This document shows positions 22,206-32,441 of a DNA stretch of 64,000 nt, piece after piece (the stretch's first letter is position 1; every line of letters starts with the position of its first letter). This DNA comes from Parietaria judaica (taxonomy: Eukaryota > Streptophyta > Magnoliopsida > Rosales > Urticaceae), in the NCBI GenBank assembly GCA_954871525.1, contig OX940871.1, positions 20,025,086-20,089,085 of the forward strand, in the 5' to 3' direction. Made by a program: the position numbers and the translations under genes. The notes under the pieces were generated by a model. That model saw only the letters and a program-made list of their open reading frames with translations. It made no database searches and was not told where the DNA came from.

Positions 22206-22980
22206 TTAGTCGTATAAAGAAAGGATAATTAAAAAGGTATAATAGAAATAAAAACTGATATTAAAATGTCACCTCATACAATATTGACTATTTTACAAAA
22301 ATAAAGTAAAAATTAACTATCTTACTAATCAAACATTTGTATTTAGTCGTTGGGAGCAATTTCTTTACTTATAATAGTTTTATAACACAGAGAGTCCAGT
22401 TTTCATTGAGGTTACAAGCTAGATAAGGTGCATAAAAACACTAGTTTAATGCAATAATTAAATTATCTATCGAGACCTTTCTTCTCTTAGTTTTTTCTTA
22501 GATTACAATTGAACTAAAACTAACTAGTATAATAGGTCGTCACAACAATACACTAATATACTGATATAAGCTAAAAAAAAAAAAAAAAAACGGTAGAGAG
22601 AATGTTAGTGGGTCTTTTTGGAGAATAGTCTTAGTTGGGTTTTCATCAAGATTCATACCATTTTCGAATAATGTTTTGTTTCCCGAGGGAAGGGTATTGG
22701 AGGGTATGTTTTTTAATGAAATCCCAACCGAAGTCTTTTAGCAAATTCTTCCGAAGATCAATTGGTTTGATTTTCATTTCACCAAAACTCCTTATAAAAT
22801 TAGAAAAGTGCAAAATATTTATAAAATCCTTGATACTCAAAATTACAACCTAAAACATAAACAACTAGAGAAAATTTAAGGCCTAAATAAAAGCAAGGAA
22901 ATATTCATTTTAAATGGAACACTAGTAGAATAATAATAATAATTTTTTTACTGAAGTGATACTATTAACTAAAATAATAA

Positions 22981-24150
22981 GGGTTAATTGCGGCAAAAAT
23001 ACCCAACCTTTGGTCAAATTCTTTGCTGTGTATACAACCTCCGTAAATGGCGGCAAAAGTACCCAAACTTGGCATTTGGGAGTTGACCGAAAAAGTTCAC
23101 CTATGTGGCAATCACCCTTTGCCACGTGGCATGCCACATGGCACTTGGCCGCCACGTGGCATGCCACGTAATTATTATTTTTAAATAATTTTTTTAAAAA
23201 AATATTTAAAAAAAAAATATTTTTAAACAAAATTATTTTTTATTTTTAATAAAAATATTTTTCCAATAATAACAAATAATGAATATTTAAATATAAATAT
23301 TCATTATTGGTTATAATTATTTATTTTTTAAAAAAGTGGGTAGAACGAAATAAAAATCACCGCTCACGGTTCACTTGAACTCCGTTTCCGATCCGGTTCA
23401 CGCGTCAAATAAAATTGTTTAATAATAATAATAATAACTAATAAACACATCAAAATTGTTTAAAAAGTCAAGACATAATTAAATACACACCACTTATTGA
23501 AAAACAAAAAATAGTAGTCATATTTATATTTAACAAAAAATTGTTTTTATTTGTTTGCATGATATTTTGTGTGTGTTTGTATTTTATATAAATAATAATT
23601 GTTTAATATGTTTTTTATTTATATATTATTCTTGTTTTGAAAATTGTCGTTAAATAATCATATGATTATTATTGGTTATTTTTACTAAACATATTAAGCG
23701 ATTTTATTTCACCCGTGAACTGGATCGAAGGCGGAGCTTGAGTGAATCATGAACGGTTATTTTTTTCTTTATTTATTTTGTTTGATCCACTTTTCTAAAG
23801 TGAATAATTATATTTAATAACAAAACTAATAATGAATATTTAAATTTAAATATTCATAATTGGTTATTATGGAAAAATAATTTTATTTTTTTAAAAAAAA
23901 ATTAAAAAGTTTTTTTAAAAAAAATATATTTTTAAAAAAAATTATTTAAACAATAATAATTACGTGGCATGCCACGTGGCGGCCAAGTGCCATGTGGCAT
24001 GCCACGTGGCAAAGGGTGATTGCCACATAGGTGAATTTTTTCGGTCAACTCCCAAATGCAAAGTTTGGATACTTTTGCCGCTATTTACGGAGGTTGTATA
24101 CACAGCAGAGAATTTGACCAAAAGTTGAGTATTTTTGCCGCAATTAACCC
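22981..24150. mobile_element. Foldback MULE-type element with long terminal inverted repeats
   Basis: The element begins GGGTTAATTGCGGCAAAAAT and ends with its inverse, TTTTTGCCGCAATTAACCC. Inverted terminal repeats extend about 190 bases and include ACGTGGCATGCCACGTGGC stretches. Further inverted segments inside (near 23350-23400 and 23710-23760; 23280-23310 and 23830-23860) make most of the 1,170-bp element self-complementary. Both flanks carry AAATAATAA (22972-22980 and 24151-24159), a 9-bp duplication typical of Mutator-like transposons. It has no transposase, so it is non-autonomous. Confidence 0.85.
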
Positions 24151-24369
24151 AAATAATAATGGACTTGCATCACAAATTATAATTAGTTGTGCTACATTGT
24201 GGGTTGTGGGTCGAGAGTATATGTATAAAAAAGAGAAGGCACACATTTGCGTCCTAGAGAAATTGAACACAAAAATTTATGATAAGACAATGTAACGGAG
24301 TTACCACTAAACCAAACATGATTATTGTGAGTCTTAACGATCAAAAAAGAAAGTCTAAGCCCTAAAATT

Positions 24370-24775
24370 TGCTTGGTAGGCCGTTTCTATCGAATTCACT
24401 AAGCATTTGTCTTTTACGGACACGGGCAGTCATGCATCAGAAAATGAAAATACATATGTGATAGTCACAACTCACAAGTATCTTTATAGCTTGGCAATTA
24501 GCATACTATTCCATAGCAATTCTAGGCATACTATGTTGGCCCAAGACTAGACATCCTTTTGAACTCTTTGATGTTCAAAGTCTCTACTACTGATATCGAA
24601 TATTAATTGGATTAGGAAACCGCGAATGAATCCTTTTACTTCATTCTAAAGAACCCTTTTGAAGATTCTTTAAAAGGTGAATATATTTCTAAGCTTATTA
24701 GGATATATAGTTGATAAACGAATCATTTTTCTACACTATTTTGCAATGATAACCACTAAGCTCTCTCTCAACCTC
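24370..24775 (+). repeat. Diverged copy of the GRAS-gene upstream region
   Basis: This block resembles 29730-30310, the DNA just upstream of the GRAS gene, in the same orientation. Shared landmarks in the same order are the GGCATA...TTGGCCCAAGA stretch, CTTTTGAACTCTTTGATG followed by TCAAAGTCTC, ATGAATC, AGAACCCTTTTGA, AGGTGAATA, TTATTAGGATAT, ATATAGTTGATAAA and a terminal CTCTCTC tract. The GRAS coding sequence does not follow it; instead the 3' side of the DnaJ zinc-finger gene begins. Confidence 0.7.
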
Positions 24776-24999
24776 TTAACTAGGGCGTTTGCTATATAGG
24801 TTCGGTCCCATTTGCTGATCGACACAACTGACTGGAACGAGCGTGAATGCGAGTTGGCAGACGTCGTAGACCACAAGAGAGTGTATATATTGCAATAATA
24901 CTTTTTTAGTCAATTTACCATCGTACACTAGAAGACTGGATTGTGATCTTAAAAACACATGATCTGAAATCTGAATTCTCGAAGACTGAATCGAACCAG

Positions 25000-25866
25000 T
25001 CATTTAAAACCAAGATGGCCTCGGCCGCCACATTCCATGCACATAATGTTGCCGCATCCTCCACAAGCTGCAAATTGATACCCGAAAGATAGGAACTAAA
25101 TATCAAAAGTCAATTGCTACTCAATGGCGACCACCAAAAAACAAAACACCACAATTTTGGAAGTATCAATGCTGAATCAGTGTAAGAGATGTTATACCTA
25201 GGCATCGGACTTTGACGATAATACCCTGGCTCTCCAAGACCGAGTCAACATAGAGGCCAGAACCAGAGCAAGTGGCGCAAAGGACAGCACCTTTTGCATG
25301 GCAATCGTCGCATCTTAGGTTATCTCCGATGAGTTTCTCAGGTATGGATGTTCCAACAGGTGCCTCGATTCTTTCTTCTGGTATGGCCTTATCATAACAA
25401 AACAAAGATTCAAGACTGCTTCTTCGTCCATGCACATCTCCAAAAGAACGCGCCTCCTATTATTTGGAAGTATTTCTTGTTAAAAATTAGGCTGTTGAGC
25501 TCACATATAAAGTAGCATATACTAAAGTAGCATATAAAGTAGAACCAAGATTAACGAGTCTGTCGAGGCGAGGCTCAAAAACGATTCAGAGCCTTGAGTC
25601 GAGAAGTTACCAATTATCTTGTTTTTTAATCGAAAACTTACGGTTCTAAAGCAAACTTATGTAAGCGAAAAAGAATTTTGAAGTAGAAAAAAGATTACCC
25701 CATTGGAACAAGAGTGATTGGGCGAGATAGCCAAAACTTTTACGACGGAATTGCTTCGCTTGACGCAAACTCCATAGCTAATGTCGCCACCGCGATTGCC
25801 GGACGGAGAAGCAAGAGGCAGACTATTAATAAGGGACGCTATTTTCAGAGTAGCAGAAGAACCCAT
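25000..25866 (-). CDS. DnaJ-type (CxxCxxxG) zinc-finger protein, probably plastid-targeted
   Basis: Three coding exons fit in phase: 25699-25866, 25198-25456 and 25000-25067, giving 164 residues. There is no J-domain. The C-terminal half holds four CxxCxxxG motifs of the DnaJ zinc-finger type: CDDCHAKG, CATCSGSG, CLACGGCG and CMECGGRG, the last ending close to the C-terminus (HLGFK). The N-terminus is Ser-rich and poor in acidic residues up to about residue 50, as in a chloroplast transit peptide. This is the BSD2/LQY1/PSA2-like group, small plastid proteins that assist assembly or repair of photosynthetic complexes. Which member it is cannot be settled here. A leader intron (25906-26311) lies upstream, with acceptor TTTTTTTCGCAG and donor CTCAG|GTGAGTG. 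Confidence 0.88.
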
Positions 25867-26560
25867 TGGCGCTAAACGATCGAGAGCGAGAGAATTTCTT
25901 TAGCACTGCGAAAAAAATCACAAAAGCCAATGAAACCAGAAGAATCAAATTGAGTATTTATAGCATCAGATAGATCGCGTGGTACAAAGAGGCCTGTTCT
26001 GGTTGATATGGAATCGAATTGATAAAAGTAGAAAGATAGAACACAGGTTCTTAGAATTAATTCACTAAGACATATATATAGAATTGAATTGATTCGAGTG
26101 CAAAGATAGAACACCAGATTCGAGAGAATCTTGAATTTCCCTATCTTTCCAATCCAATGCATGCATTTTCAGGCGGTTCTTGAGCAAACCCTAACGAACT
26201 AGCTCACTCGATCGAGAAAATGCAACACGTAGAAGACGCGATCTTTCTCGAGAGCTTCCCGGGCAGCAATGGACAGAGAATCGAACCACGATGAAAGGAG
26301 AGCACACTCACCTGAGCTGAATCTTCGTCTTCGTCTTCTTCTTGGCTATGGCGAAACCATGAGAGAGAAGAGAAGAGGAGTTTTAGAGAGAGAAAGTGTG
26401 TGTCTCTCTGGGAGTATCGCCCAGACTCCTTGAAGAAGAGAGAAGCATGGATGTTCGGCTTGTCCACGTGTCAGCGTCCTATTGGTTGTTTGGAGAGAGA
26501 CAGATTCGACCGGCTGAACGAGGGAAAAGGTGAGAAGAGAAGGTGAAATTACGACCATGC
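25867..26560 (-). promoter_or_regulatory. DnaJ-gene leader and promoter, homologous to those of NF-YC
   Basis: Leader exon 2 is 25867-25905, the leader intron 25906-26311, and leader exon 1 runs upward from 26312 in a GA-rich tract. From about 26030 to 26560 the sequence matches the NF-YC leader intron, first exon and promoter (about 10110-10780) in the same order and orientation. Exact shared blocks include TATATAGAATTGAATTGATT, TTCTTGAGCAAACCCTAAC, GACGCGATCTTTCT and ATGAAAGGAGAGCACACT. A CCACGTGTCA G-box at about 26464 and an ATTGG (CCAAT) at about 26481 are in the promoter part. The block closest to the DnaJ start codon is not shared. Confidence 0.75.
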
Positions 26561-26562
26561 CC

Positions 26563-27540
26563 TTGTGTTTTAATTCTTTCAAAAGCTTCTATCTTTTATA
26601 AAAATTCCGCCAAAACTTGATAAAATAGCCCGCCATTGATGAGCGTCGCGGTTAAACCGAGAGGAGATGAGAGAGTGGAGGCGGATTTGGTATCGAGGAT
26701 TCGAGGGTCAAGTCTCGCTAGATGGGGTTTCGAGTAAAAGCGCTACAGTATGGCATTTAAATGAAAATGAGTGGAATTATAATATAGAGGGGCATTTTTG
26801 TCTAAGATGTATGGGATAATAGCGGCATAAGTCCTCAACTTTTACTCAACTGGGTCGGCATAGCCCCAACTCCATTTAATAGCGGCGAAAGTAATAAAAG
26901 TTAGTTTCCATCCAAATTTTACTAAAAGATGTTAACTTGGCCACGTCACTGTTACTCAGTCGCCCTGTCATCCACCACGTAAGCATGCAGCCACGTCATT
27001 AGGTAAGAAAAATTGGTTTTAATTTTCGGCGAAGGTGGGATTCGCAAGAAGATATCGCATGATTAGATATTTTTCTTGCCTAATGATGTGGCTGCATGAT
27101 TACGTGGGGGATGACATGGCATCTGAAAAACAGTGACGTGACAAAGTTAACGTTTGTTAGAAAAATTTGGATGGAAACCATCTTTTATTACTTTTGTCGC
27201 TATTAAATGGGGTTGGGGTTATGCCGCCCCATTTGAGTAAAGGTTGAGGATTTATGCCGCTATTATCCCAAGATGTATTGATTGTAATTCTTCCACAAAC
27301 TCCTATCTCTTTTTAAAAAAAAAAATCCTCAACACTTGATGAAGAAAAAAAAAAAAAAAAAAAACCGCCACTGATGAGCATCATGGATAAACCGAGAGGA
27401 GATGAGAGAGTGGAGGCGGATGCGGCGTCGAGGGTCAAGTCTCGCCAAATGGGTGAGTCGGGTAAAGGAGTTATGGCGTTTGAATGGAAATGAGTTGAGT
27501 TATAATATAGAGGGTCATTTTCGTATGAGATGTTTTGAAT
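26563..27540. repeat. Tandem duplication (period about 269 bp) interrupted by a MULE
   Basis: The first copy (26563-26812) and second copy (27270-27540) share GATGAGAGAGTGGAGGCGGAT, GGGTCAAGTCTCGC and TATAATATAGAGGG. The corresponding points 26631 and 27366 are 735 bases apart. Removing the 457-bp MULE and its 9-bp duplication leaves about 269 bases. The duplication therefore predates the MULE insertion. Confidence 0.8.
26813..27269. mobile_element. Short foldback MULE-type element
   Basis: The element starts GGGATAATAGCGGCATAAGT and ends TATGCCGCTATTATCCC. Inverted arms of about 190-200 bases make up nearly the whole 457-bp element. Both sides carry the 9-bp duplication AAGATGTAT (26804-26812 and 27270-27278). 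It is related in style (GCGGCAnAAGT near the tip) to the element at 22981-24150 and has no coding capacity. Confidence 0.85.
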
Positions 27541-27809
27541 ACAAATGAAATGAATATGGATGGTTATTTTCTCGAGTTATAACTGCTAATTATATTGATG
27601 AGCCAAGTAAAAAAAATATATATAATTGTTGGTGTATAATTTTATTCGTTTGTTAATATTAATTTAGACCTCTTAAGATAATGTAAAGTGTAAAGTGTAA
27701 ACTATAAACTAAACATAAATTCACATAACTTCTTACAAAATCCAATGGGGCAGGCCCATCAAATAACCATGAAGAAAGTTCGTGTAAAGAATATCGGCCC
27801 AAGCTCTAA

Positions 27810-27855
<46 letters not shown>

Positions 27856-28312
27856 AATACGTTATATCTTGCAATTCGCTCATAGTAATTTAAACACGTA
27901 TAAAGATCTTGGATATTAAAGTTCTGATGCGGTTTTATCGTAACTTTTCATTAAATTCTTTCATTTAAAAAACAATTGATAGACATAATAAGTAAGAAAA
28001 CGATTCAATTAATAAGTCTTAAGTTTGGTCCAGTCGTAATGCCACACTATATTACTATATTTTAGCATGAGTATTTTTGTAGAGAGGTCATTTTACAATA
28101 TTTAAATAAATAAACGAGACAAAAAAAAAATATTGATCTTCCTTCACTATTCTATTTACTCGGGAAAAATAGCCGTAAAAAAAACGACATTAAGTTTAAG
28201 ATCAAAATAATTGGACAATATTATCAAAGTGATACAATTTCTATATCCAAATGATATGATAGTATTATGATACAAGTTTCACAGACACCATATAATAATG
28301 TTTATAATCTTT
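27541..28312. other. Intergenic, no gene seen
   Basis: AT-rich DNA with a (CT)n-(AT)n tract at about 27808-27852 and several poly-A runs. Confidence 0.6.
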
Positions 28313-28520
28313 TTAGGGTAATTAGCGGCATAAGTGGCCAAGGTTTTCGAATTTCCTTAGGCATGATGCCAATGCCTAAAAACGACGGCAAAAGTCCTCA
28401 ATGTGCACTAATCACTCTAATCACAAAATTTCATCCAACTAATTGGATGGATGTTAGTCAACTAATGATGTGGCACTGTTGACCGCCACGCGGACAACCA
28501 CATGGCATGCCACGTCATTT
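28313..28520 (+). mobile_element. Truncated MULE terminal repeat
   Basis: The text AGGGTAATTAGCGGCATAAGT, then GACGGCAAAAGTCCTCAA and CATGGCATGCCACGTCATT, matches the tip style of the two complete foldback elements. No inverse arm is found in the next 1.5 kb, so only one end remains. Confidence 0.6.
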
Positions 28521-29729
28521 TTAATTTTTAATTTGTTTCCACATCATTATTTAATTAGTCGTGATATTGTTGATAAATACATAAATTTATTTCATATTTA
28601 TTTTACTTTATTAAATTATCATAAGATGTAAGTATTTAAAACTCTTAAGTAGGATAATATTTACAATTTTAGTAGTATTTTCAGCAACTACCCGAAAATA
28701 AACTTATAAGTAGGATAATATTTACAACTTTAGTAGTATTTTCAACAACTAGCCGAAAATAAACTTATAGGTAGGATAATATTTACAACTTTAGTAGTAT
28801 TTACAACTTTATAAAAAAAAATGGCTTAATGATTGCCTCATTCCAAGAAATTGGATTGAACAACTCTAAACTATACTAACCTAATAATATAACAAAATAC
28901 TTTGACTTTTCAGCTATTTCCCATTTTCTCATTACCCGAAAATAAATAAAATTCGTACCACTCATGTTGAGACACATTTAAGTACGATTATTATTTGTAT
29001 ACTTTTTATGTATCTTAGAAACAAAATAAAGAACTCTAAACCTATATATCTAGAGAGGCCTTATTGGATTCCACTTAATGGATTTGTTGGACTAAGATTT
29101 CAATAACAATAGTAAGTTGGAGAGAGATCATCAAAGTTTGAAGAGTTTTGGTGTCCTAAACTTACCTACATGAAGTCTAATTTAAGCACATAAAATAGTC
29201 AATGATGGTTTAGGCCACCTTATAATGTCTCATTCAATGTTAGAAAGACTTTATGACAAATGCAAACTACAAATTAAGTTCAAATAATTATTTATATGTT
29301 TGCACCGACCCTATTATTAAGCAATTGAGTTGAGATCATCGGCAAATCTGTTTTACTTAAAGCCGGCTAAATTTGCATAAATTTTCAAGATTTTCAGAAG
29401 TTAATTATTCTCTTCTCTTAATTATCACACTATATACTTACAAGTTATGTCGCCTTTCCATAATGCGCCACCACTTTCATTATTTTTTTTTGAATGTTTG
29501 TATCGATGTTGTTGTAGTGTAATTCTTTGATTGTTATTGAATAAAAAATTCAGTTTTTGCTTGTGAAGTCGAGTCTTTTCTTACAAAGAAGTGTTCTTCG
29601 TGTCTTGCATAGTCCGCTCTATATCACTAAACCACCTAAGACCTCCGGAAATAGAAAATTGTCGTTTTGAGGATCTAAATGACGGAACTCGATTAAAAAA
29701 AAAAAGTTAGACATCGAATGCAAGTCAAA
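28521..29729. other. Intergenic, no gene seen
   Basis: AT-rich sequence containing the 61-bp tandem repeat described separately. No convincing coding frame is present. Confidence 0.6.
28650..28806. repeat. Tandem repeat, 61-bp period, about 2.6 copies
   Basis: TAGGATAATATTTACAA starts at 28650, 28711 and 28772. The first two full units end with CCGAAAATAAACTTATA and the third is partial. Confidence 0.9.
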
Positions 29730-30378
29730 AGATTTGCTTGTTAGGCCGTTCCTAGCAATTGGCATATTCCATGTCAATTCAAGGCATATTATATTGGCCC
29801 AAGAGTCAATATCATTGCATACCAAATAGAAGACAAAAGGTTCCATTAACACATAAAATATGACCAACCTTTTGAACTCTTTGATGCTCAAAGTCTCCAA
29901 TATCGATTACTATTTGATATTCATACTTTGTAATCAACTTAGCCAATGCACTACGCTACAAGAAGCAAACCACCAATGAATCATTAGTTTGACTTTATTC
30001 ACAAGAAGAACCCCTTTTGAGGATTCTTTACATTTTCATTGCCCACTCTTGCAAAGGATCTGTTTACACCGTGATAATAAGATTCTCATAACAACAAGGT
30101 GAATACATATTTCTAGGGTTATTAGGATATTTATATATATATATATATATGAGAATCATAGATTTCACACCAACCCGTAGTGACTCGAACTAAAGACGTC
30201 TAATGTCTTAAGTGATGTGCTTGTTATTAAGATATTATATGTATATAGTTGATAAAGAAATCACTTATTTTGCATAGCTACATGACCAACCAACTCTCTC
30301 CCTCAAAAGATACAAGCTTTACTCATTGTTTATCTCCAACGTCAAAGTTCTCTCTCTCCCAGGGAGGCTGATCAAGAC
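29730..30378 (+). promoter_or_regulatory. Upstream region of the GRAS gene
   Basis: This is probable promoter and 5' leader DNA. It includes an (AT)n patch at about 30131-30151 and a CT-rich tract just before the start codon. A diverged copy lies at 24370-24775. No certain TATA box or start site was found. Confidence 0.45.
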
Positions 30379-32070
30379 ATGTATTGTGTCACCTTCCCGG
30401 AAAATGACATCATCTATGATAGCGACTTCGCCATTCGCAAATTCTGCCCTGCCCGAGCCGATGAACAGAAACCAGACTTCTGGCCGGAAGATATAATTCT
30501 CGACGACTTCGATAATACCATGATCGCTCCATGTCTGAACCCCTCGGAGATTGACGAGTTCGTTGACGGCTTCATCAACATGGATAACTACAATGAGGAC
30601 GAGAACGACGCCATTTCTCTCTCCACTGCCGGTGTCGATATCACTAACAGCATAGACGAGGGCCTGCACTTGGTGCACACGCTCTTGGCCTGCGCTGAGG
30701 CCGTGGGGTGCAGAGACACGTGTCTGGCCGAGTCAACGCTGGGTCAAATTGCTGCCTCGGCGAGTCCACTCGGCGACCCTTTGCAGAGAGTTTCTCACTA
30801 CTTCGCTGACGGACTCAGGTCAAGGCTTTCGCTTCTGCAGAATGTGAATACAAACGGCACGTTTGTGAACGGAGACAATGTCTCGTCGGTCTCAAGAGAG
30901 GAGAGAATGGAAGCTTTTCGCCTCCTCTATCAAAGTAAATAATTTTATTTATTTATCAATTTACGGGTATAACGTAGTAACCGAATAATCAGTCGATAAA
31001 TATTATCGACTAAAATACCCGTCGCTAACAACTGATAAATATTGGCTAATGAAATACCGGTTGCATAACTTTTGGCGACTAAAACACCGGTCGCTGAGTA
31101 TCAGTCGTTAAAATTTTAACCGCTAATTAGCATTTTTCTTGTTAGTTTAACCGCCAATTCGCATTCTGTGAACACCTGAAAATTTGAATCATTAATCTGC
31201 ATTTTTCTTATAGCGACGCCGTTTATCGCCTTCGGCTTCATGGCTGCAAATGAAGCCATGTGTCAATCAGCCACAGGGAAGGATCATCTACACGTTGTTG
31301 ACTTTGGGTCAGAGCACATTCTCCAGTGGCCGTCGCTGATAAGAATCCTAGCTTCACGACCAGAAGGGCCTCCGAAAACCCTACGAATCACACGCCTTGT
31401 CGACGATCACGACGATATCCTGCCCATGGAAGCCCTCATCGAAGAAGCGAGCTCACTTGGAGTAGCCTTGCAGTTCAAGACAATATCGGAAGCAATCACA
31501 CCGTCACTGTTGACCGCAGAGAGACTCGATCTTCGAGAAGGAGAGACACTTTTGGTCAACGCGTTCATGCACATGCACAAGTTCATCAAAGAGAGCCGAG
31601 GCTCGCTCAAGGCGATCCTGCAAGCAGTGAGGAGGCTCTCTCCAGCGGGAATCGCAGTCGTCGAGCCCGACGCGAACCACAATGGTCCGTTCTTTTTAGG
31701 GCGGTTCGTGGAGGCGTTGCACTACTACTCGGCCGTGTTCGACGCGCTAGAGCTCGGCCTCGCAAGGGACAGTGCACAGAGGCTGAAAATAGAAGCCCTT
31801 CACTTTGGTGAGGAGATTCGGAATATTGTGGCATGCGAGGGGACGGGGAGGGTGGCGAGGCACGAGCGGGCAGGGCGGTGGCGGAGGCAGTTGGGGCGAG
31901 CAGGGCTGGAGGTGGTGGGGCTGAGGTGTGGCAGCCAGGCGAGGATGATGCTCACTGTGTACGGCTGCGATGGCTACACTTTGGGAAGCGAGAGGGGGTG
32001 TTTGTTGCTCGGGTGGCGAGGACGGCCCTTGTTGGTCGCATCTGCGTGGCGAGTTCACGGTGCTCCTTAA
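30379..32070 (+). CDS. GRAS-family transcriptional regulator (DELLA/RGL-like, without DELLA motif)
   Basis: Two exons, 30379-30934 and 31214-32070, join in phase (LLYQ|TTPFIAFGF) to give 470 residues. The acidic N-terminus (1-93) has no DELLA or TVHYNP motif. The GRAS domain follows: a first leucine-heptad region beginning LHLVHTLLACAEAV (about 96-109), the VHIID-type motif HVVDFGSEHILQWPSLIRIL (212 on), a second leucine-rich/PFYRE part, the RVER-like HERAGRWRRQLGRAGL and a SAW region ending GWRGRPLLVASAWRVH. GRAS proteins work in the nucleus as co-regulators of growth signalling. By likeness it belongs near the DELLA/RGL branch, but without the gibberellin-response motif it would not be expected to be degraded in the DELLA manner. 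The C-terminal exon is GC-rich. Confidence 0.9.
30950..31115. repeat. Short tandem units inside the GRAS intron
   Basis: Three similar units of about 45 bases carry the pattern GATAAATATT...GCTAA/GACTAAAATACC...GTCGCT. They look like a remnant of a transposon end rich in GTCGC motifs, but no flanking duplication is visible. Confidence 0.45.
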
Positions 32071-32441
32071 ACTATAATCATATTATAATATCATTTAACA
32101 TCAGCATACTTCCCATCACTGCTCAACAAAATTGGAACTTCAAAATGTCATTGTTTTTTGTGTTCGTTATGATCTTCCTTGTCGGGATGGGTGTATGAGA
32201 ACAGATTGAAAAGGAAATTAAGTCATTTTATCTCGTAATCGCGCGCTTAAGGCCAATATCCCAATATATTGTTCCGGTTTTACCCCTAAATTCCAAAGCT
32301 TCTCGATATCGTATGTGCAATAAATGGTCTAAAATTGAAAAATTGTGTAAATTTTACCTCAAATTTCCGTATAATTATGTTCCTCTTTCAAGAGCACAAA
32401 AATAAATAAATGCCTATAAGAAACAAATTAAAAACATTCGT

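Larger units (their letters stand above)
19727..22980. other. Intergenic repeat-rich region, no gene seen
   Basis: This AT-rich stretch holds an (AT)n array near 20309-20360 and a GC-richer 240-base patch at 21475-21720 that looks like a retroelement scrap (no protein family recognised). It also holds a two-copy tandem repeat (21790-22205) and a poly-A run near 22574. No coherent gene is visible. Confidence 0.55.

Noticed and set aside
22922..24295. Short open frames within the foldback MULE
   Set aside because: They mirror each other across the inverted arms and simply reflect the terminal repeats.
31326..32198. Additional open frames overlapping the GRAS second exon
   Set aside because: They are Arg/Ala-rich out-of-frame readings of the GC-rich GRAS exon.
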